From positions 3,746,677 to 3,810,676 of the forward strand of contig NC_052354.1 of NCBI RefSeq assembly GCF_009727055.1: a stretch of DNA of 64,000 nucleotides, read 5' to 3'. Each line of letters begins with the position of its first letter. The first letter of the stretch is position 1. The notes beneath the pieces are model-generated. The model searched no databases. It was not told where the DNA came from and saw only the letters and a list, made by a program, of their open reading frames with translations. Source of the DNA: Benincasa hispida. Taxonomy: Eukaryota > Streptophyta > Magnoliopsida > Cucurbitales > Cucurbitaceae. Positions 46,001-56,689 of the stretch are shown here, piece by piece. Position numbers and translations under genes: made by a program.

Positions 46001-49000
46001 TCAACATCTTCATACATGATATTGAGTGGTTTACTGATTGAGAATTCTTGCTCATACTGGATGTTTATCCAATTCCCTTCATTTATCTGGCCAAACCACT
46101 CCAACATGTCGACATCTTTATGGATGATAGTGGATGGTTTCTCTTCTATAATATTTAGCTGCAAAAAGAAGAATAATTAGAAATTAAAGTTTTTTATTTA
46201 TCCAAAAGGCGGTGGTATATTAGATAGATTTTATGCATACCTCAAACGATCTTCGAGTAAATATCGAATGTTGGAACTCGTTCATGGCACATTCTACATT
46301 TGCATCCTTGGAACGAATGATAAAATTAAGGTAAAGTTGGTGTCCAGAACTTGAAGGGATAAGCAAAATTTTGTTATAATATTGTTCTGACATTGATCTG
46401 CAGTCTATTCCTCCTACATATTGCAAACTGTCTGGAAGCTTTGGTAAGTCTTTAAGCTCAGTGCAAAAATTCAGGTTCAATGTTTTTAACTTATTGAGGT
46501 GGCTAAGACTAACAGGGAGTGTTGTGAAGTTATTATAGCTCAGATCTAGTGTTTCTAATGAGGAAAAGAAATGGAGATCTTCAGGAATGTCCTCATCCAT
46601 AAGTTTGCAACCCATCAAATTAAGAGTTTTAAGGCACCCCAAACCAGTAGATACTGTTTGATGAATGTTGAATTGGGGGAGCATTGACTTCCAAATTCCA
46701 CATGATAGTCCTTCACATTCTAATGTTTCTAAATTCTTCAAACAATGAATAATGCTTGATGGTAAATGGGTTATAGAAGTTTCACTAATACAAAGTGTCT
46801 CCAAGGATTCTGCATTTGCTAAGCTTTTCGGGATTTGGTCAAGTTTTTCACAATATTTCAAAAGGAGGGTTTTCAAAGACTTCAAGTTACCAATTTCACA
46901 AGGAAGACTAGAAAGGCCCAAACAGGAGGATAGGTCCAGCAAAACTAAGCCAGTTAGATGCCCAATTGAAGGATGAAGTTGGGTTATATTAGATTCATCA
47001 AGATGAAGATGAGTCAAATGTTCCATATTTCCCCCTATCTCTGGAGAAGTTTCAAGACCTGTACCAGAAAGTTTCAAAGTTTGGAGATTTTTGCATCTTA
47101 TATTTGGTGGAAAATGTTTAAGATCACCACAACCCTCTAAATCCAGTAAAATGAGTTTGCTGAGAGAATTGATGGAGGGATGAATCTCACACAATTTGAC
47201 ACAGTTACTTAGAACCAATCTCTCAAGATTTGGAACCCCAGAAAAATCAGGTGTCACCCTCAAGTGTTCTGAGTTACTAACATCAATTACTTTCAGCTTT
47301 GGAAATCTCTGTTAAGAAAAAAGTGTATATAATAAATAAAACTATAGGAACCAAATTGAAATCAAACACAAACTAAAAAGCACTAAAAACTAAAACTTTT
47401 CTGAAAAAAGCTAACCTTTTTTCCATCCCAAAGTCGTAAAATGTGACTATGAGGCAAGAGTAGTTCAAACAAATATCGCGATTGAAACATTGGAGGCAAA
47501 CTCTTTGAAGGATAACCAGGCCAATTAATTATCCGCAACAATTGAGAGAGATATTCAATGTCTTCAGAGAGCTCCACATTATTGATTTCCAATATTCTTA
47601 GTTTGGTCATCTCGGAAAAGGATTCGGCATCCAATTCTATGGATTCTTCCATTTCTTTTTCCAAACTTAAAACTATCCCTTGAATATGCATCAAGTCCTA
47701 ACACACAAAAATAAAAAAAGAACATTAATAATAGTAACTTTTGAAGGAATAGGAGAATGTTAGGCATAAAAATTACAAAGTAAACTGATTTTCTTACATG
47801 TTTTTCAGCAAACTTGCAGTAGAGATCTTCATGAAGCCAAATCCTACTCTGTTTTTCTGGTTGAGTGAGAGACTCCTTACGCACTATTTCTCGACCCATT
47901 TCAAGAATTAAATCATGCACCAATATTTTCTTATGTGAAACTTCAATTAAACATCTTTGCATCAATAATTGTATTTCACTCTTAGGGCTATAACCAAAAC
48001 TCTCCAATATTTCAATTACTCTATCTTCATTTTTTCCATTGAAGAAACATGTAATGTCAAGAAAAACTTGTTGGCTTTCTACTCCCAATCCATCATAACT
48101 TATTTTCAATACATGAAAAAAACTTCTTTCATCCACTTTGATGAGCCTCTTCAATGTTTCTCTCCATATTGTAATCTCTTTACCATACAAAAAGGATCCA
48201 ATCACTCTTAAAGCCAATGGAAGTCTTTTAGCCTTCTCAATCATCTCGTTACTGAGATCCATGAAACTGTCATTGTTTTGATGATTACTACCAAAGGCAT
48301 GCTTCAAAAAGAGCTGAAGAGCACTATCATGATCTAGTTCCTCAACGTTGTATTCTTTCATTTCATCATAATTATGATGGTTCAATATTCCTTTATTTCT
48401 AGTTGTAATGATGATTCTGCTTCCAGGACCAAACCACTCGGCGCTTCCAGCCAACATTTCTAACTGCCTTCTCTCTTCAACACCATCAAGAACAATAAGA
48501 ACCTTTCTACCACTCAGTCGATTTTTTATCATCTCTACTCCATGATTCTCATGCCATATTCTAAAATCTTCTTTATGAAAAATTTGAGAAAGCATTTCCC
48601 TTTGTAATGACACTAAACTTTGCTTTGAATCACCTCCAGGTAATGTTAGAAAGCAGCAATCATCAAACTTTGAAAGAATACAATCAAAAACAACTTGAGC
48701 AATAGTTGTTTTACCAATACCACCCATTCCTACTATCGCAACAAAGCGTACGTCATCTAATCCTAAACCAAGATGCATGTTCATATGGAGCAATCGAGAT
48801 GTCATTCCAACTAGATTCTTATTCAATGCTTCCAACTTAGGACGCCATACATCAAATATTTGATTTGCAATTTTATTTACTATGTCTACCTCAGAACTGC
48901 AAGATATAATTATACTTCATGTTAAGTGATTACTGTGTATTAAATTGTAATATTTAATTTTCAAAAATTTGATCAATGCATATATAATATTATGATTTTA

Positions 49001-50109
49001 ATACAAATGATAACTGAAATTTCTTTAACATTTAGTCATCTCATAATTTTATAACTCTCTTTTTAGGATCATGCTAATATGAATCTCTTGGAACAACCAA
49101 CAAATACACATGCACGATCAAGTTCTTGCTACTTCGCAGTCAACAGAAGGACTTTTAGCAACTAGACAAGCATTCATAGTCAAAGTTTCAATTTAATTAT
49201 AATCATATGGTAAGGAATAAGAATAAAAATCAGCATAATAGCATATAAGTATGCAAACAAAATAATGATAGACACCTGTGACTAATAGACCTCGAACATA
49301 GTCAATATTTTGTCATATTTGCAAATAGTTTAACATTGTGTTAGATTTGCAATTACTTTTGGGTTAGATATCCATATATGCAATTGGCCTAGCTAATTTA
49401 ACCCATTTTTTTCTTTCTATATTTATCTAATTTATATCCTGATAAGCTAACCAAATACAAATATTCAACATATCTTCCATATACATAAGAATGTAGGAAC
49501 CAGATTAAAATTGATAAGAGATCAAATTGAAACAATTAAAAGAGATGGCGATAAAAGTTGTTTAAGAAATAAATAATAGATGTTTGAAGTTTACCTATTC
49601 TTAGTGATGACAACTCCAGTGTGATTGCCAATTTTCTTCATTGCACTTTTCCAACTTTGGAGTTCCTTCAAGCGCTTCTCCTTCTCTTGATCATCAATTT
49701 CCTTTAGAGCATTGGCTTCATGTTCATCAAAACTTTTCTTAAAAGTTCCAGATTGATCCTTAACAACCGATGGATCAATATGATAAAACACAGGAAGAAC
49801 ACGATCCATCGTAGTTCCCATGGAATCCATTATCTTAGTCAACTCTCTCAAACACCATTTAGCAGAAGCATAATCTTCAGAAAGAACGACAATGGCAGAT
49901 CTCGATTCATCGATTATTTGGAATAAGCCATGAAGATCATCTCCAATTAGAAACCTCTTGTCGTCCAGGAAAGCTTTTATCCCCAAACGATTCAAAGCAT
50001 CATACAAATATCCTGCAAAAGTGTGACGAACATCTCTACCTCTAAAGCTTATGAACACGTCGTAGTTCATCTTAGGACAATCCAAAGAAGATGATGATGA
50101 ACTCTGCAT
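42497..50109 (-). CDS. TIR-NBS-LRR (TNL) immune receptor, seven exons, intact
   Basis: An intracellular nucleotide-binding receptor of the plant TNL class. Exons: 49595-50109, 47798-48896, 47416-47697, 46241-47308, 45457-46158, 44072-44755 and 42497-43048. All introns are GT-AG. Phases add up to 4902 bases, i.e. 1633 residues and a stop, with no internal stop. Domains: TIR (about 15-165), NB-ARC (about 190-510), LRRs (about 545-930), then three post-LRR C-JID-like modules (about 950-1222, 1223-1450, 1451-1633). The start was taken at 50109; Met14 (MNYDVFISF) is the only other plausible one. A pathogen signal would be sensed by LRR/C-JID and passed to TIR, which in active TNLs oligomerises and cleaves NAD+. 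Length is well above a usual TNL of 1000-1250 because of the extra C-terminal modules. Introns hold MITE-like insertions. No other resistance gene is seen in the window. Confidence 0.92.
43674..43975. mobile_element. MITE-like element in TNL intron 6
   Basis: TTAAATTACAAATTT near 43676 and its inverted form AAATTTGTAATTTAA near 43957 bound about 300 bases of AT-rich DNA containing 'accata..aactaaat' words. The same element's right half recurs at 41210-41310. Terminal repeats and small size suggest a non-autonomous DNA transposon. Superfamily not determined. Confidence 0.5.
44072..44755 (-). CDS. TNL exon 6: C-JID-like module 2
   Basis: Residues 1223-1450 (228 codons, phase 0). It has PQTKFFGWFKNQNKKDKVAV, then WMGLAMFVVFSISKK (the GLA.CVVF strand), ILFIVFEPRYNWYPY and MRVELCGARLVYQQ. 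The tail HWYTISLPRNNPVKNQKPTT links to exon 7. The minus-strand frame runs on past the donor into VYFSLYIF, which is intron. Confidence 0.85.
44817..44995. mobile_element. MITE-like element in TNL intron 5
   Basis: Ends GGGGCCGTTTGG and CCAAACACCCTC are imperfect inverted repeats, extended inward by 'aataagttgagttgtg' against 'cacaactactctccc'. The GGCCGTTTGG type of end is common in hAT-like plant MITEs. About 180 bases. Confidence 0.5.
45036..45434. mobile_element. foldback MITE in TNL intron 5
   Basis: The first 65 or so bases (from 'ttaggctttataac', with 'acttttccttttgtttcaaaaatacccctat') pair with the last 65 or so ('atactcctatacttttaaaa', 'actttttcatttgttt' in reverse complement). This gives long imperfect terminal inverted repeats around a 270-base centre. 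It lies next to the GGCCGTTTGG element. Confidence 0.6.
45457..46158 (-). CDS. TNL exon 5: C-JID-like module 1
   Basis: Residues 989-1222 (exactly 234 codons, phase 0 on both sides). It has MLEWFGQINEGNWINIQY, which resembles the IPEWFSHQSEGSSI opening of post-LRR / C-JID domains. It then has GRFSVSFEIDGKCSGG, FFWVAYIPIWMF and VKIKACGVSSLL. The order (WF-x-Q-x-x-G, long middle, W..YIP, VK.CGV..L) recurs in exons 6 and 7. C-JID domains of TNLs such as RPP1 and Roq1 contact effectors. Confidence 0.85.
46241..47697 (-). CDS. TNL exons 3 and 4: leucine-rich repeats
   Basis: Exon 3 (47416-47697, residues 539-632) opens with DLMHIQGIVLSLEKE and LRR words such as MTKLRILEINNVEL and LLRIINWPGYPSKSLPP, typical of the TNL linker and first repeats. 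The intron is 47309-47415. Exon 4 (46241-47308, residues 633-988) begins RFPKLKVIDVSNSEHL and carries about ten repeats: NLERLVLSNCVKLCEI, LILLDLEGCGDLKHFP, LQTLKLSGTGLETSP, LETLCISETSITHLP and LETLDLSYNNFTTLP among them. It ends in the first post-LRR stretch (LLIPSSSGHQLYL). These repeats are the likely ligand or partner surface. Confidence 0.92.
47798..48896 (-). CDS. TNL exon 2: NB-ARC domain
   Basis: Residues 172-538. The P-loop GMGGIGKTT is at about 228-236. Kinase-2 VLIVLDGVE is near 304-312, with Gly in place of the usual second Asp. RNBS-B GSRIIITTRN is near 330-339. RLPLAL stands for GLPLAL. The MHD switch reads VHD at 498-500, followed by LILEMGREIV. The acceptor is TTGCAG before 48896. 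The donor is after AAACAT, so the longer reading frame into 47579 (RKSVYFVIF...) is intron. The domain binds ADP/ATP and acts as the on-off switch. Confidence 0.93.
49595..50109 (-). CDS. TNL exon 1: TIR domain
   Basis: Encodes residues 1-171 and two bases of codon 172. A short Ser-rich leader is followed by YDVFISFRGRDVRHTFAGYL (TIR box 1), GIKAFLDD, SRSAIVVLSEDYASAKWCL and VLPVFYHIDPS. Glu89 in WCLREL is the conserved NADase glutamate of plant TIR domains, so the enzymatic centre appears kept. The exon ends with a GT donor. Splicing gives AG|T (Ser172) and continues with SEVDIVNKIAN in exon 2. Confidence 0.93.
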
Positions 50110-52356
50110 TTTGTAAGGTCTGAAGATAGAAAGAAAAACAATGTTGACTAACCAAGTATGTGTTTGGTTTAACTTTTGAAGTATCTATCTTTGGGGTAAA
50201 AATAATAATTTCGAAAAAAATTGGAGTGTTTGGCAACAACTCAAAATAATTTTTTAAAAAATGAGTTTATGAATTAAGTTGGTTTGAGAGAAACATTTGA
50301 AAAGAGTAATCAATAAAAGATTATAGGAAACAAAAAGAGAGGAACAAAACACATTTTTACCCACAGCAGAGGCAACACAACTACAGCGACGGCAGCACAC
50401 CCACAGTGGCTTGCTCTGACAACGGCAGCAACGACAACCACTTATCTTCCTCTCTTCCTTGGTTCTTTCTCTTCTGTGAATTGTCAGGGTTTTTTGAAGA
50501 TCTAAAAGAGCAAGCTTATAAGTTGGGATTTGGTTCTTTCATCTTTTCTCGATGAAAGTCATCATATAATAAAAAGGTAGGAATTTTGTATGAATCAATG
50601 TGATAGATGATTGAAAATGAGAGAGTAAGGAAAAGAAATGATACGTACTCAGAGGGAAAATAATAAACTTAATGGTTCATTTGGTTATATATCTCAACAT
50701 ACCTTGCCCCATATTACACCACCAAAAACTTAGAATGTTGGAGAGCTGACAATATATCCTAACTAAACTATAGAATCCATTGCAAACTTATAAAAATTAA
50801 AACATTTTTTCAAAAATAGTTGGTGGCTAACAAAAACTTGTTGAAACAGTTCAGAAAAAATATATAAACACTTCCAAAATATTTCATATGCATCACCACA
50901 CCAGGTGTGTGGCTCACTCCACACTATCCAAATTTTGGTCCAAAAGTCTAGAATCTCGACACAATGTTTTTAATAAGGAAAAAATGTTTATGTCTAACAT
51001 TACAAACCATCATAAATCTAAAGAAAATATAAAATAATTGAAATGATGCTAGCTAGCCACTCTTAACTATAAAAATAAGCATCAGTTCTACATACATACA
51101 GAATAATGTAGAATTTATATGCGATTGGTGGCATATGATCTGGGCTTTGATAGTCTCATTGGACACTCAAATAGACCTGGTAGAAAAATTTAAAAGAAAA
51201 GATTTGGGTAAAAAGAAAATGAGTGGTGAGAGGTTATAAGAAAACAATTAAAAGAAAATTATGAATTAACATAAACATTCATAAACGGTTGTTACTTGTT
51301 AGTAAACAGGCCCACGTCCAAAGGAACTAGGAAGCGGCATGGAGGACCGTGAGTACCAAAAGGGAAAAAGTTAGACCCTCAAGTGTATTAAGTTCAACAC
51401 CACATTGATGTGAGTACTCTCATATAGGTCAACTTGAACGAAAAGGTCGGACATGAGGAGCAAGTCGACAGAGCACTCAAGGGCCACATGTGAGTTTTCG
51501 ACACACCAACATCTATAATGTAATGTAATTAAAACCATGAAAATGATATTATTCAAATTCCCTTTATTTTTGTACTCATCCATGTGACTCCCTTACAACC
51601 CACAGTAAAATTTCTCCCTCAGTTTCACTTACTTGGTAGTTGTACAACACATTTCCTTTTGATTCTTTTTACAATAATCATTCCTTTATCTTCTTGCTAT
51701 CCCATGAAATAAACCCATTTTCTTGATCACTTTCACAAAATTCACACTTGCTGCATCATTTCCTTCTTTCCTTCTTTCCTATTATTCATCCAAACAAAAG
51801 CTTGGAATTCCTATTTCCTTTTCTATCTATTACTTTAGACAACCTCAAAAAGAATTCCCCACAAGAATCCACACAATTTCATAGGAAACAAATTCAAACA
51901 AAACATTTATGAAAAAGGTAAGAAAATCCAGAAAACTATCATTTAATTTAATTTTTTTTTTTTCGTCTCTTTCAAAACAATCTTTAAGCAAATACGCTAT
52001 CAACAAAATCCATAGAAACTTTTAACCAACAGACAATCAAAGACTTGCATTAAGAAGTGTCGTCCAAATCTTTCTATAATTTTATTGATTCTTCTATATT
52101 TAAACTTTAAAGAATAATAGATAGCTTACCGGGTTGGAATATTTTCTTAGCGACTCTCCATTATTCTCTTTCTTCTCTGCCGAATTTGCAATCATATCCC
52201 TTTTTCGAGATATTTATTTCTCAATTTCTCTCTCCATTTCCCTTTCTTCTTTTTTTCTTTTTCTTTTTCATTTTTCTTTTGAGTACCTCTCTCTCTCTTT
52301 TTTTCTTTTGAAAAGTCCTCCTATTTTAATCCTGCTTCATTTATTTAATTTTAGCC
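50110..52356. other. TNL upstream region, no gene seen
   Basis: AT-rich. A short GC-richer patch at 50360-50450 with 'cagcgacggcagcac' words gives no frame of note. From 51640 to 52340 the plus strand is pyrimidine-rich (CT runs). The frames 51371-51583 and 52134-52370 are low complexity or shadows. A candidate W-box lies at 50143. Confidence 0.5.
50143..50148 (+). promoter_or_regulatory. candidate W-box upstream of TNL
   Basis: TTGACT, the WRKY-binding core TTGAC(C/T), 34 bases upstream of the assumed start codon. WRKY sites are common before defence genes, but one hexamer in AT-rich DNA is weak evidence. Confidence 0.25.
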
Positions 52357-52498
52357 CACCAACTTCGTAAATTTCTTTTTTTGAAATATATTATAATTAA
52401 AATGGAGGGTGAGGAAATCGAATCTCAGACCTCGAAATCGATAGTACAAATACTATGTCAATTGAGCTACGCTTTTGGTAGCACCAACTTCATAAATT
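52357..52498 (-). mobile_element. tRNA-derived SINE with 17-bp target duplication
   Basis: The body 52374-52481 is flanked by CACCAACTTCGTAAATT (52357-52373) and CACCAACTTCATAAATT (52482-52498), 16 of 17 identical. On the minus strand the body opens AAAAGCGTAGCTCAATTGAC (A-box like, tRNA TRGCTCAATTGG). It continues with GAGGTCTGAGATTCGATTTC (B-box like, GGTTCGATTCC) and ends in a short A-rich tail. About 108 bases, shorter than most SINEs. An internal pol III promoter is implied. Confidence 0.75.
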
Positions 52499-54229
52499 AG
52501 TGTTGAAAATTCCAACTTCATTAGTATTTATTATTGAAGTTTCCATATTTATTGAAAAATTTCATTTAACAACTCTACACCTCAAATACATACTTACTTC
52601 CTAACTTTAACATAATAACATTAGAATTCATAACTCAACTCAAACAATAGGTTAATTTTAGTTTCTACCGCTAAAATATATAAATTGAAATTAGACAATA
52701 ATGAGTACATTAACTAAAATTAAATTATTTTTTAAAAAAAAAAACTAAAATTAAACAATAGATAATTGTTTTAAATGACAAAACTGTAGTAAATATTTTC
52801 AAATATAACAAAATGTCACTGTCTATCAGTGAGATAATAATAAATATCTATCAATATCAATAATAGACAGTGACAGATGTCTGTAAATGTCTATCAGACT
52901 ATTTCTATTTATCACTAATAGATAATGACATATTATTATATTTATAAATAAATTGAATCATCTTCATTATAGAAATTAAAATGGTATTTTGTTATTTCTG
53001 GCTTTCTCTTTTCCTCTCTCTCCATTTACTTTTCCTTCTCCATAATTGTGGCTTCCCTCCATCCATATCCACACATTCTTTTCTATTATTTCATTTTTCA
53101 AAACAGTCGAAGATTTTTTCCCTTTTTTTCCTTTTCCACAAAGTTTCAAAGTTTCCTTTTATATGGGTGTAATACTTTTAATATTGGTTCAATTTTTGTC
53201 CCTATACTTTTAAATATCAATTTTAGTAAAAAAAAATTAAATTTACAAATTGAACAATTGTTTTTCAGAATTTGTAAATATAGTAAAAAAAAAAATAGAA
53301 AAGCAGGTTTTTGTTTTTTATTATTCTAAATTTACCCTATTGATGTTTCAACATATATATTAGTAGTGTATCTGATGTATTTTATATCTGGTATATCAAT
53401 CATTTGATATACTTGATATTTGGTATATTATGTGACTAATAGATCAAAGATAAAGTATATAAGTTATACAATGGATATTCTAAAATTATCATTCATAAAT
53501 CATATTTATCAGTAAAGAAGTATTTGCTTTACTATTATTCATTTGACTTAATTTCAGTCTTTATTCGTTTGTTATAGAATTTTTTTTTTTATTACATTAT
53601 AATCAACTTATAATGGTTCAATCTGTTATGTAAGTAACCATTTTGAATCATCTAGTAATGGTTCACGTGTGATGCACGTGTTTATTAATTTTAAGTTTAT
53701 TGGTTTATTTTTTATGTTTTAAAGGTTTTCTATTGAAAATTCATTTATATTTATCAATTATAAATTATGTTGATGAAGTGAAATAGCTTCTACTACTTTA
53801 TACTTTATAAATATATACGATACAATAAAATCTCTTTCTAAAAACAAAAAAAATTGTAAAATAAGTAATAGATGTAGAGATTCGAAATATAAAATTAGTT
53901 ATACCCAAATAGTGGTGTTCTGTTGACATAAAATGTACATATTCGACTTCAAAGTTAACTTTCACATATAATAAATCTATTTTGTAAAGTGAAAATGCAA
54001 AGGAAAACTTTTATTGCTCTAACATCTCTCAACAAATACCTAAACTCGATAATTTGCCTTTAATATGGAACAATCAATAGACACCTAAACTCGAAGAGTC
54101 TTATCCCAAAGATTGAAGAGTATCAACAAACATTTAAATTAGAATAGTCACATTTTTATACATGGACCACATTCATATAGGAATGGATACACTAATTCAA
54201 TATGTGTAACCACTTGCACTCAATGAGTC
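52499..54229. other. intergenic AT-rich DNA, no gene seen
   Basis: Scattered 'atagacagtgacag' and 'tctatcag' words at 52815-52930 belong to the same satellite language as 55850-56540. At 53342-53480 many 'tatttggtatat' words. Frames 52981-53172 and 53048-53329 are pyrimidine-rich translations without hallmarks. Confidence 0.5.
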
Positions 54230-54590
54230 TGTTGGCTTTTTGGACCTTAATCTCAAATTAGTTAATTTTAATTAATTTATTTATTGATATTTTGATGATA
54301 ACAAACATGATTTTTTTTTACTAACAATTATATTATTTTGAATAGTTCATAGCATAAAACTCAGAACAACGATTCTGATGCCTTTTAAATCACCCAATCG
54401 GAGTTCAGATGAAAAAGTTATAGTCAAAACATATTTGAAAGCATATTACTCGAGGTGGTGACATGGCGGTCAAATCATCAAATTAGACCAATTAGAGAGT
54501 ATCACTTGAAGCTATAGAATGACTGACACATGAAGCTTAAATTAGGAATTGGTGGATTTTGATTTTTCTTTAAAAAGAAAAAGAAAAGAA
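54230..54590 (+). mobile_element. copia-2 family LTR fragment
   Basis: TGTTGGCTTTTTGGACCTTAATCTC at the start, then 'tgatgataacaaac' and 'atcggagttcaga' words, match the first third of the copia-2 3' LTR (25194-25510). The rest of the LTR is missing. Confidence 0.75.
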
Positions 54591-54719
54591 AATGATTCTA
54601 CAATTATTCAAAAGAGTAATTCTTATAAATAGAGAAAAAAAAAAACCAAAATATTTACAATCTATAGCAAAAATATTGTCAAATGGAAGTCAAGTTTCCT
54701 TTTTTTCAAATTTCCTAAA

Positions 54720-55110
54720 ATATCCTTGCAATTTGAACTCCGCGCGTCTTCATCTTCGGCTTCTTCCTCGTCATTCTTCCTCATCTTCTTCCTTAGTGTT
54801 TTTCCTCATCAATGACAGCTTCTTCCTCGACGTTCTTTTCCTCATCGATGATGTCTTCTCCCTTGGTTTCTTCCTCATCGACGATGTTCTTCCTCGACCA
54901 CGGTACGATTTCTTCCTCGATTTTTTTCTTCGATTTTCTACTCATGTAGGTCTATGATTCTTCCTCAATTTTCTTCTTTGATTTTCTGCATGCGTCCGTC
55001 TATGGCTTCTTCCTTGTCCACGACGTCATGGCTCCTCGACCATGCTATCCTTCATCTATCGTCGATAAGGGATTCTTTGCTCGCACACGGTAGTGCCTCC
55101 AAATCGGTAG
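54720..55110. repeat. CTTCTTCCTCGA(T/C) degenerate repeat
   Basis: Irregular repetition of 'cttcttcctcg(a/t)' and 'catcgacgatg' words. The plus-strand frames at 54592-54957 and 54954-55211 are translations of it, not genes. Confidence 0.5.
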
Positions 55111-55114
55111 TCAG

Positions 55115-55500
55115 TCATCTGCTATTGTCATCTCTTTCCATTCTCTTGCCCCTTAGTTTCAGCAACCTTTTATTCATAAAAAACGAGTGGGTCGCAAATG
55201 ACGGTGCGTAAGCATTAAATTCTACAACATTTTCCCTCATCCTCTTGAATTTGAATCGAGTAGTGAACTCGCTGCCGTATTTGATGTCGTAATCAGTGCA
55301 AGCATAATGTATCATCACATTTCTTGGCCTCTAATCATTGTATTTTGACTCAATGTAGTGTGGATGATATGTTTGTAATCTGAGTAAGGTATGTTCTTGA
55401 ATGTGTAATTTCATTAGGGATTCCCACCTGCAATTAAGATTCTTCCATCGTTAAAAACAATCGCTAATAAGTGAAACATTCTTGCTATTTTGGTGGATTT
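55115..55500 (-). pseudogene. galactose/glyoxal oxidase (GLOX) gene fragment
   Basis: Two minus-strand pieces. 55422-55497 reads RMFHLLAIVFNDGRILIAGG, followed by NP and a stop. This matches the kelch-end motif of plant GLOX proteins (PRMYHS.A.LLPDGRILV.GSNP). 55115-55318 reads DIKYGSEF, NVVEFNAYAPSFATHSFFMN and RLLKL, matching the DUF1929 domain (IKYG..F ... APSFTTHS..MN.RLL.L). GLOX enzymes are secreted copper-radical oxidases. Signal peptide, most of the kelch propeller and the end of DUF1929 are absent, and the pieces are not in one frame. It is a relic, perhaps captured by the neighbouring MULE. Confidence 0.7.
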
Positions 55501-55529
55501 CAGGACTGAGAATCTTCTATTTGCTTGCC

Positions 55530-55680
55530 GTCGTCACATTACATTGTTTTTCTTCTTCTTCTCTTCTCTTTTCTTCTTCTCCTTTTCCTTTTCTTCTTCT
55601 TCTTCTTCTTCATCCCTTCTCACTCTCTTCTATGTTTTTAAATCATCGGTATGATGTAGGCTTTCTTCTTCTTCTTCTTC
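55530..55680. repeat. CTT trinucleotide-rich tract
   Basis: TTCTTCTTC runs at 55540-55610 and 55664-55681. Confidence 0.8.
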
Positions 55681-55688
55681 TTGTCTAA

Positions 55689-56615
55689 GGTTTTCAGGAT
55701 CTTAGAATTCTATCAATTTGGTTGTTATATTTGTGTTCTTTTACTTTTTTTTTACTTTTTATTATTTTTTGTTTTTGATTTGTTGTTGTGCAGATAGATA
55801 GTTTTTGGTGCGAATATGTATGGATGTGAACATTTCTTTATCATTAATAGACAGTGATAGAAATCTATCACTGTGAATCAGTGGTACACAGTAGAGCCCT
55901 ATCACCAGTGATAGACTATGATTGAGCTCTATCATTGTCTATCACTTATATAAGGTTATAGAACTATATACATATTAATGTTTTCGTACAGAATCTTTTT
56001 TTTCTTTTTTTGTAGTAACTTGATACCATGGTTAATGTTCCTATAATTGAATCTTAGAATTCTATCAATTTTGTTATTGTATTTGTGTTCTTTCCAATCT
56101 TTTCTTAATTTTTATTATTCTTTGTTTTTTTTATTTTTTGTGTAGACAGATAGTTTTTGGTGTGTATATGTATTGATATGAACATATCTCTACCACTGAT
56201 AGACAATGATAGAGCTCTGTCTATCAGTTATATAAAGTGATGGAGCTCTACACTGACAGACAGTGATAGAGCTCTATCACTGTCTATTAGTGATACAAAG
56301 TAATAGAGCTTTATCACTCTCGATAATAGTGATTGAACTCTATGACCAGTGATAGACTATGATTGAGCTCTATCATTGTCTATCACTGATAGAAAGTGAT
56401 GGAGTCCTATCATTCTCTATCAATGATAGACAGTTATAGAGCTCTATCACTCTCTATAACAGTGACTGAGCTCTATTGCTAGTGATATACTGTGATTGAG
56501 CTCTATCATTGTCATCACTGATATAAAGCTATCGAGCTATATACATATTAATATTTTCTTATACAATCTTCTCTTCCTTTTTTTATCGTAAATTACTATG
56601 GTTAATGTTCCTGTA
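55689..56615. repeat. tandem duplication carrying palindromic GATAGACAGTGATAG satellite
   Basis: Unit 1 (about 55689-56040) and unit 2 (about 56051-56615) share, in order, 'cttagaattctatcaatttt.gtt', a T-rich run, 'cagatagtttttggtg', 'tatgtat.gat.tgaacat', the satellite, 'tatacatattaat.tttt', 'tagtaa..tgata..atggttaatgttcctgta'. The satellite part is much longer in unit 2. Its core AGACAGTGATAGAG followed by its own reverse complement (56258-56285) is a perfect 28-bp palindrome. Confidence 0.8.
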
Positions 56616-56689
56616 GTCGTTTTTTTTTTTTTTTTATAGTGGACTCATTATAATTCTTATGAGAATTATAGTGTTGTTAGAGTTTTTGT

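Noticed and set aside
47579..47797. Extension of the NB-ARC reading frame past exon 2 (RKSVYFVIFMP...)
   Set aside because: Starts exactly at a GT donor after AAACAT. The LRR exon 3 begins in phase after an AG at 47698, so this is intron read-through.
52404..52482. A functional tRNA gene
   Set aside because: A- and B-box-like words are present but no cloverleaf or acceptor stem can be formed, and the 17-bp target duplication indicates a SINE.
54592..55211. Ser/Leu-rich plus-strand proteins that might be signal peptides
   Set aside because: They are translations of a CTTCTTCCTCGA repeat and of the antisense of the GLOX fragment.
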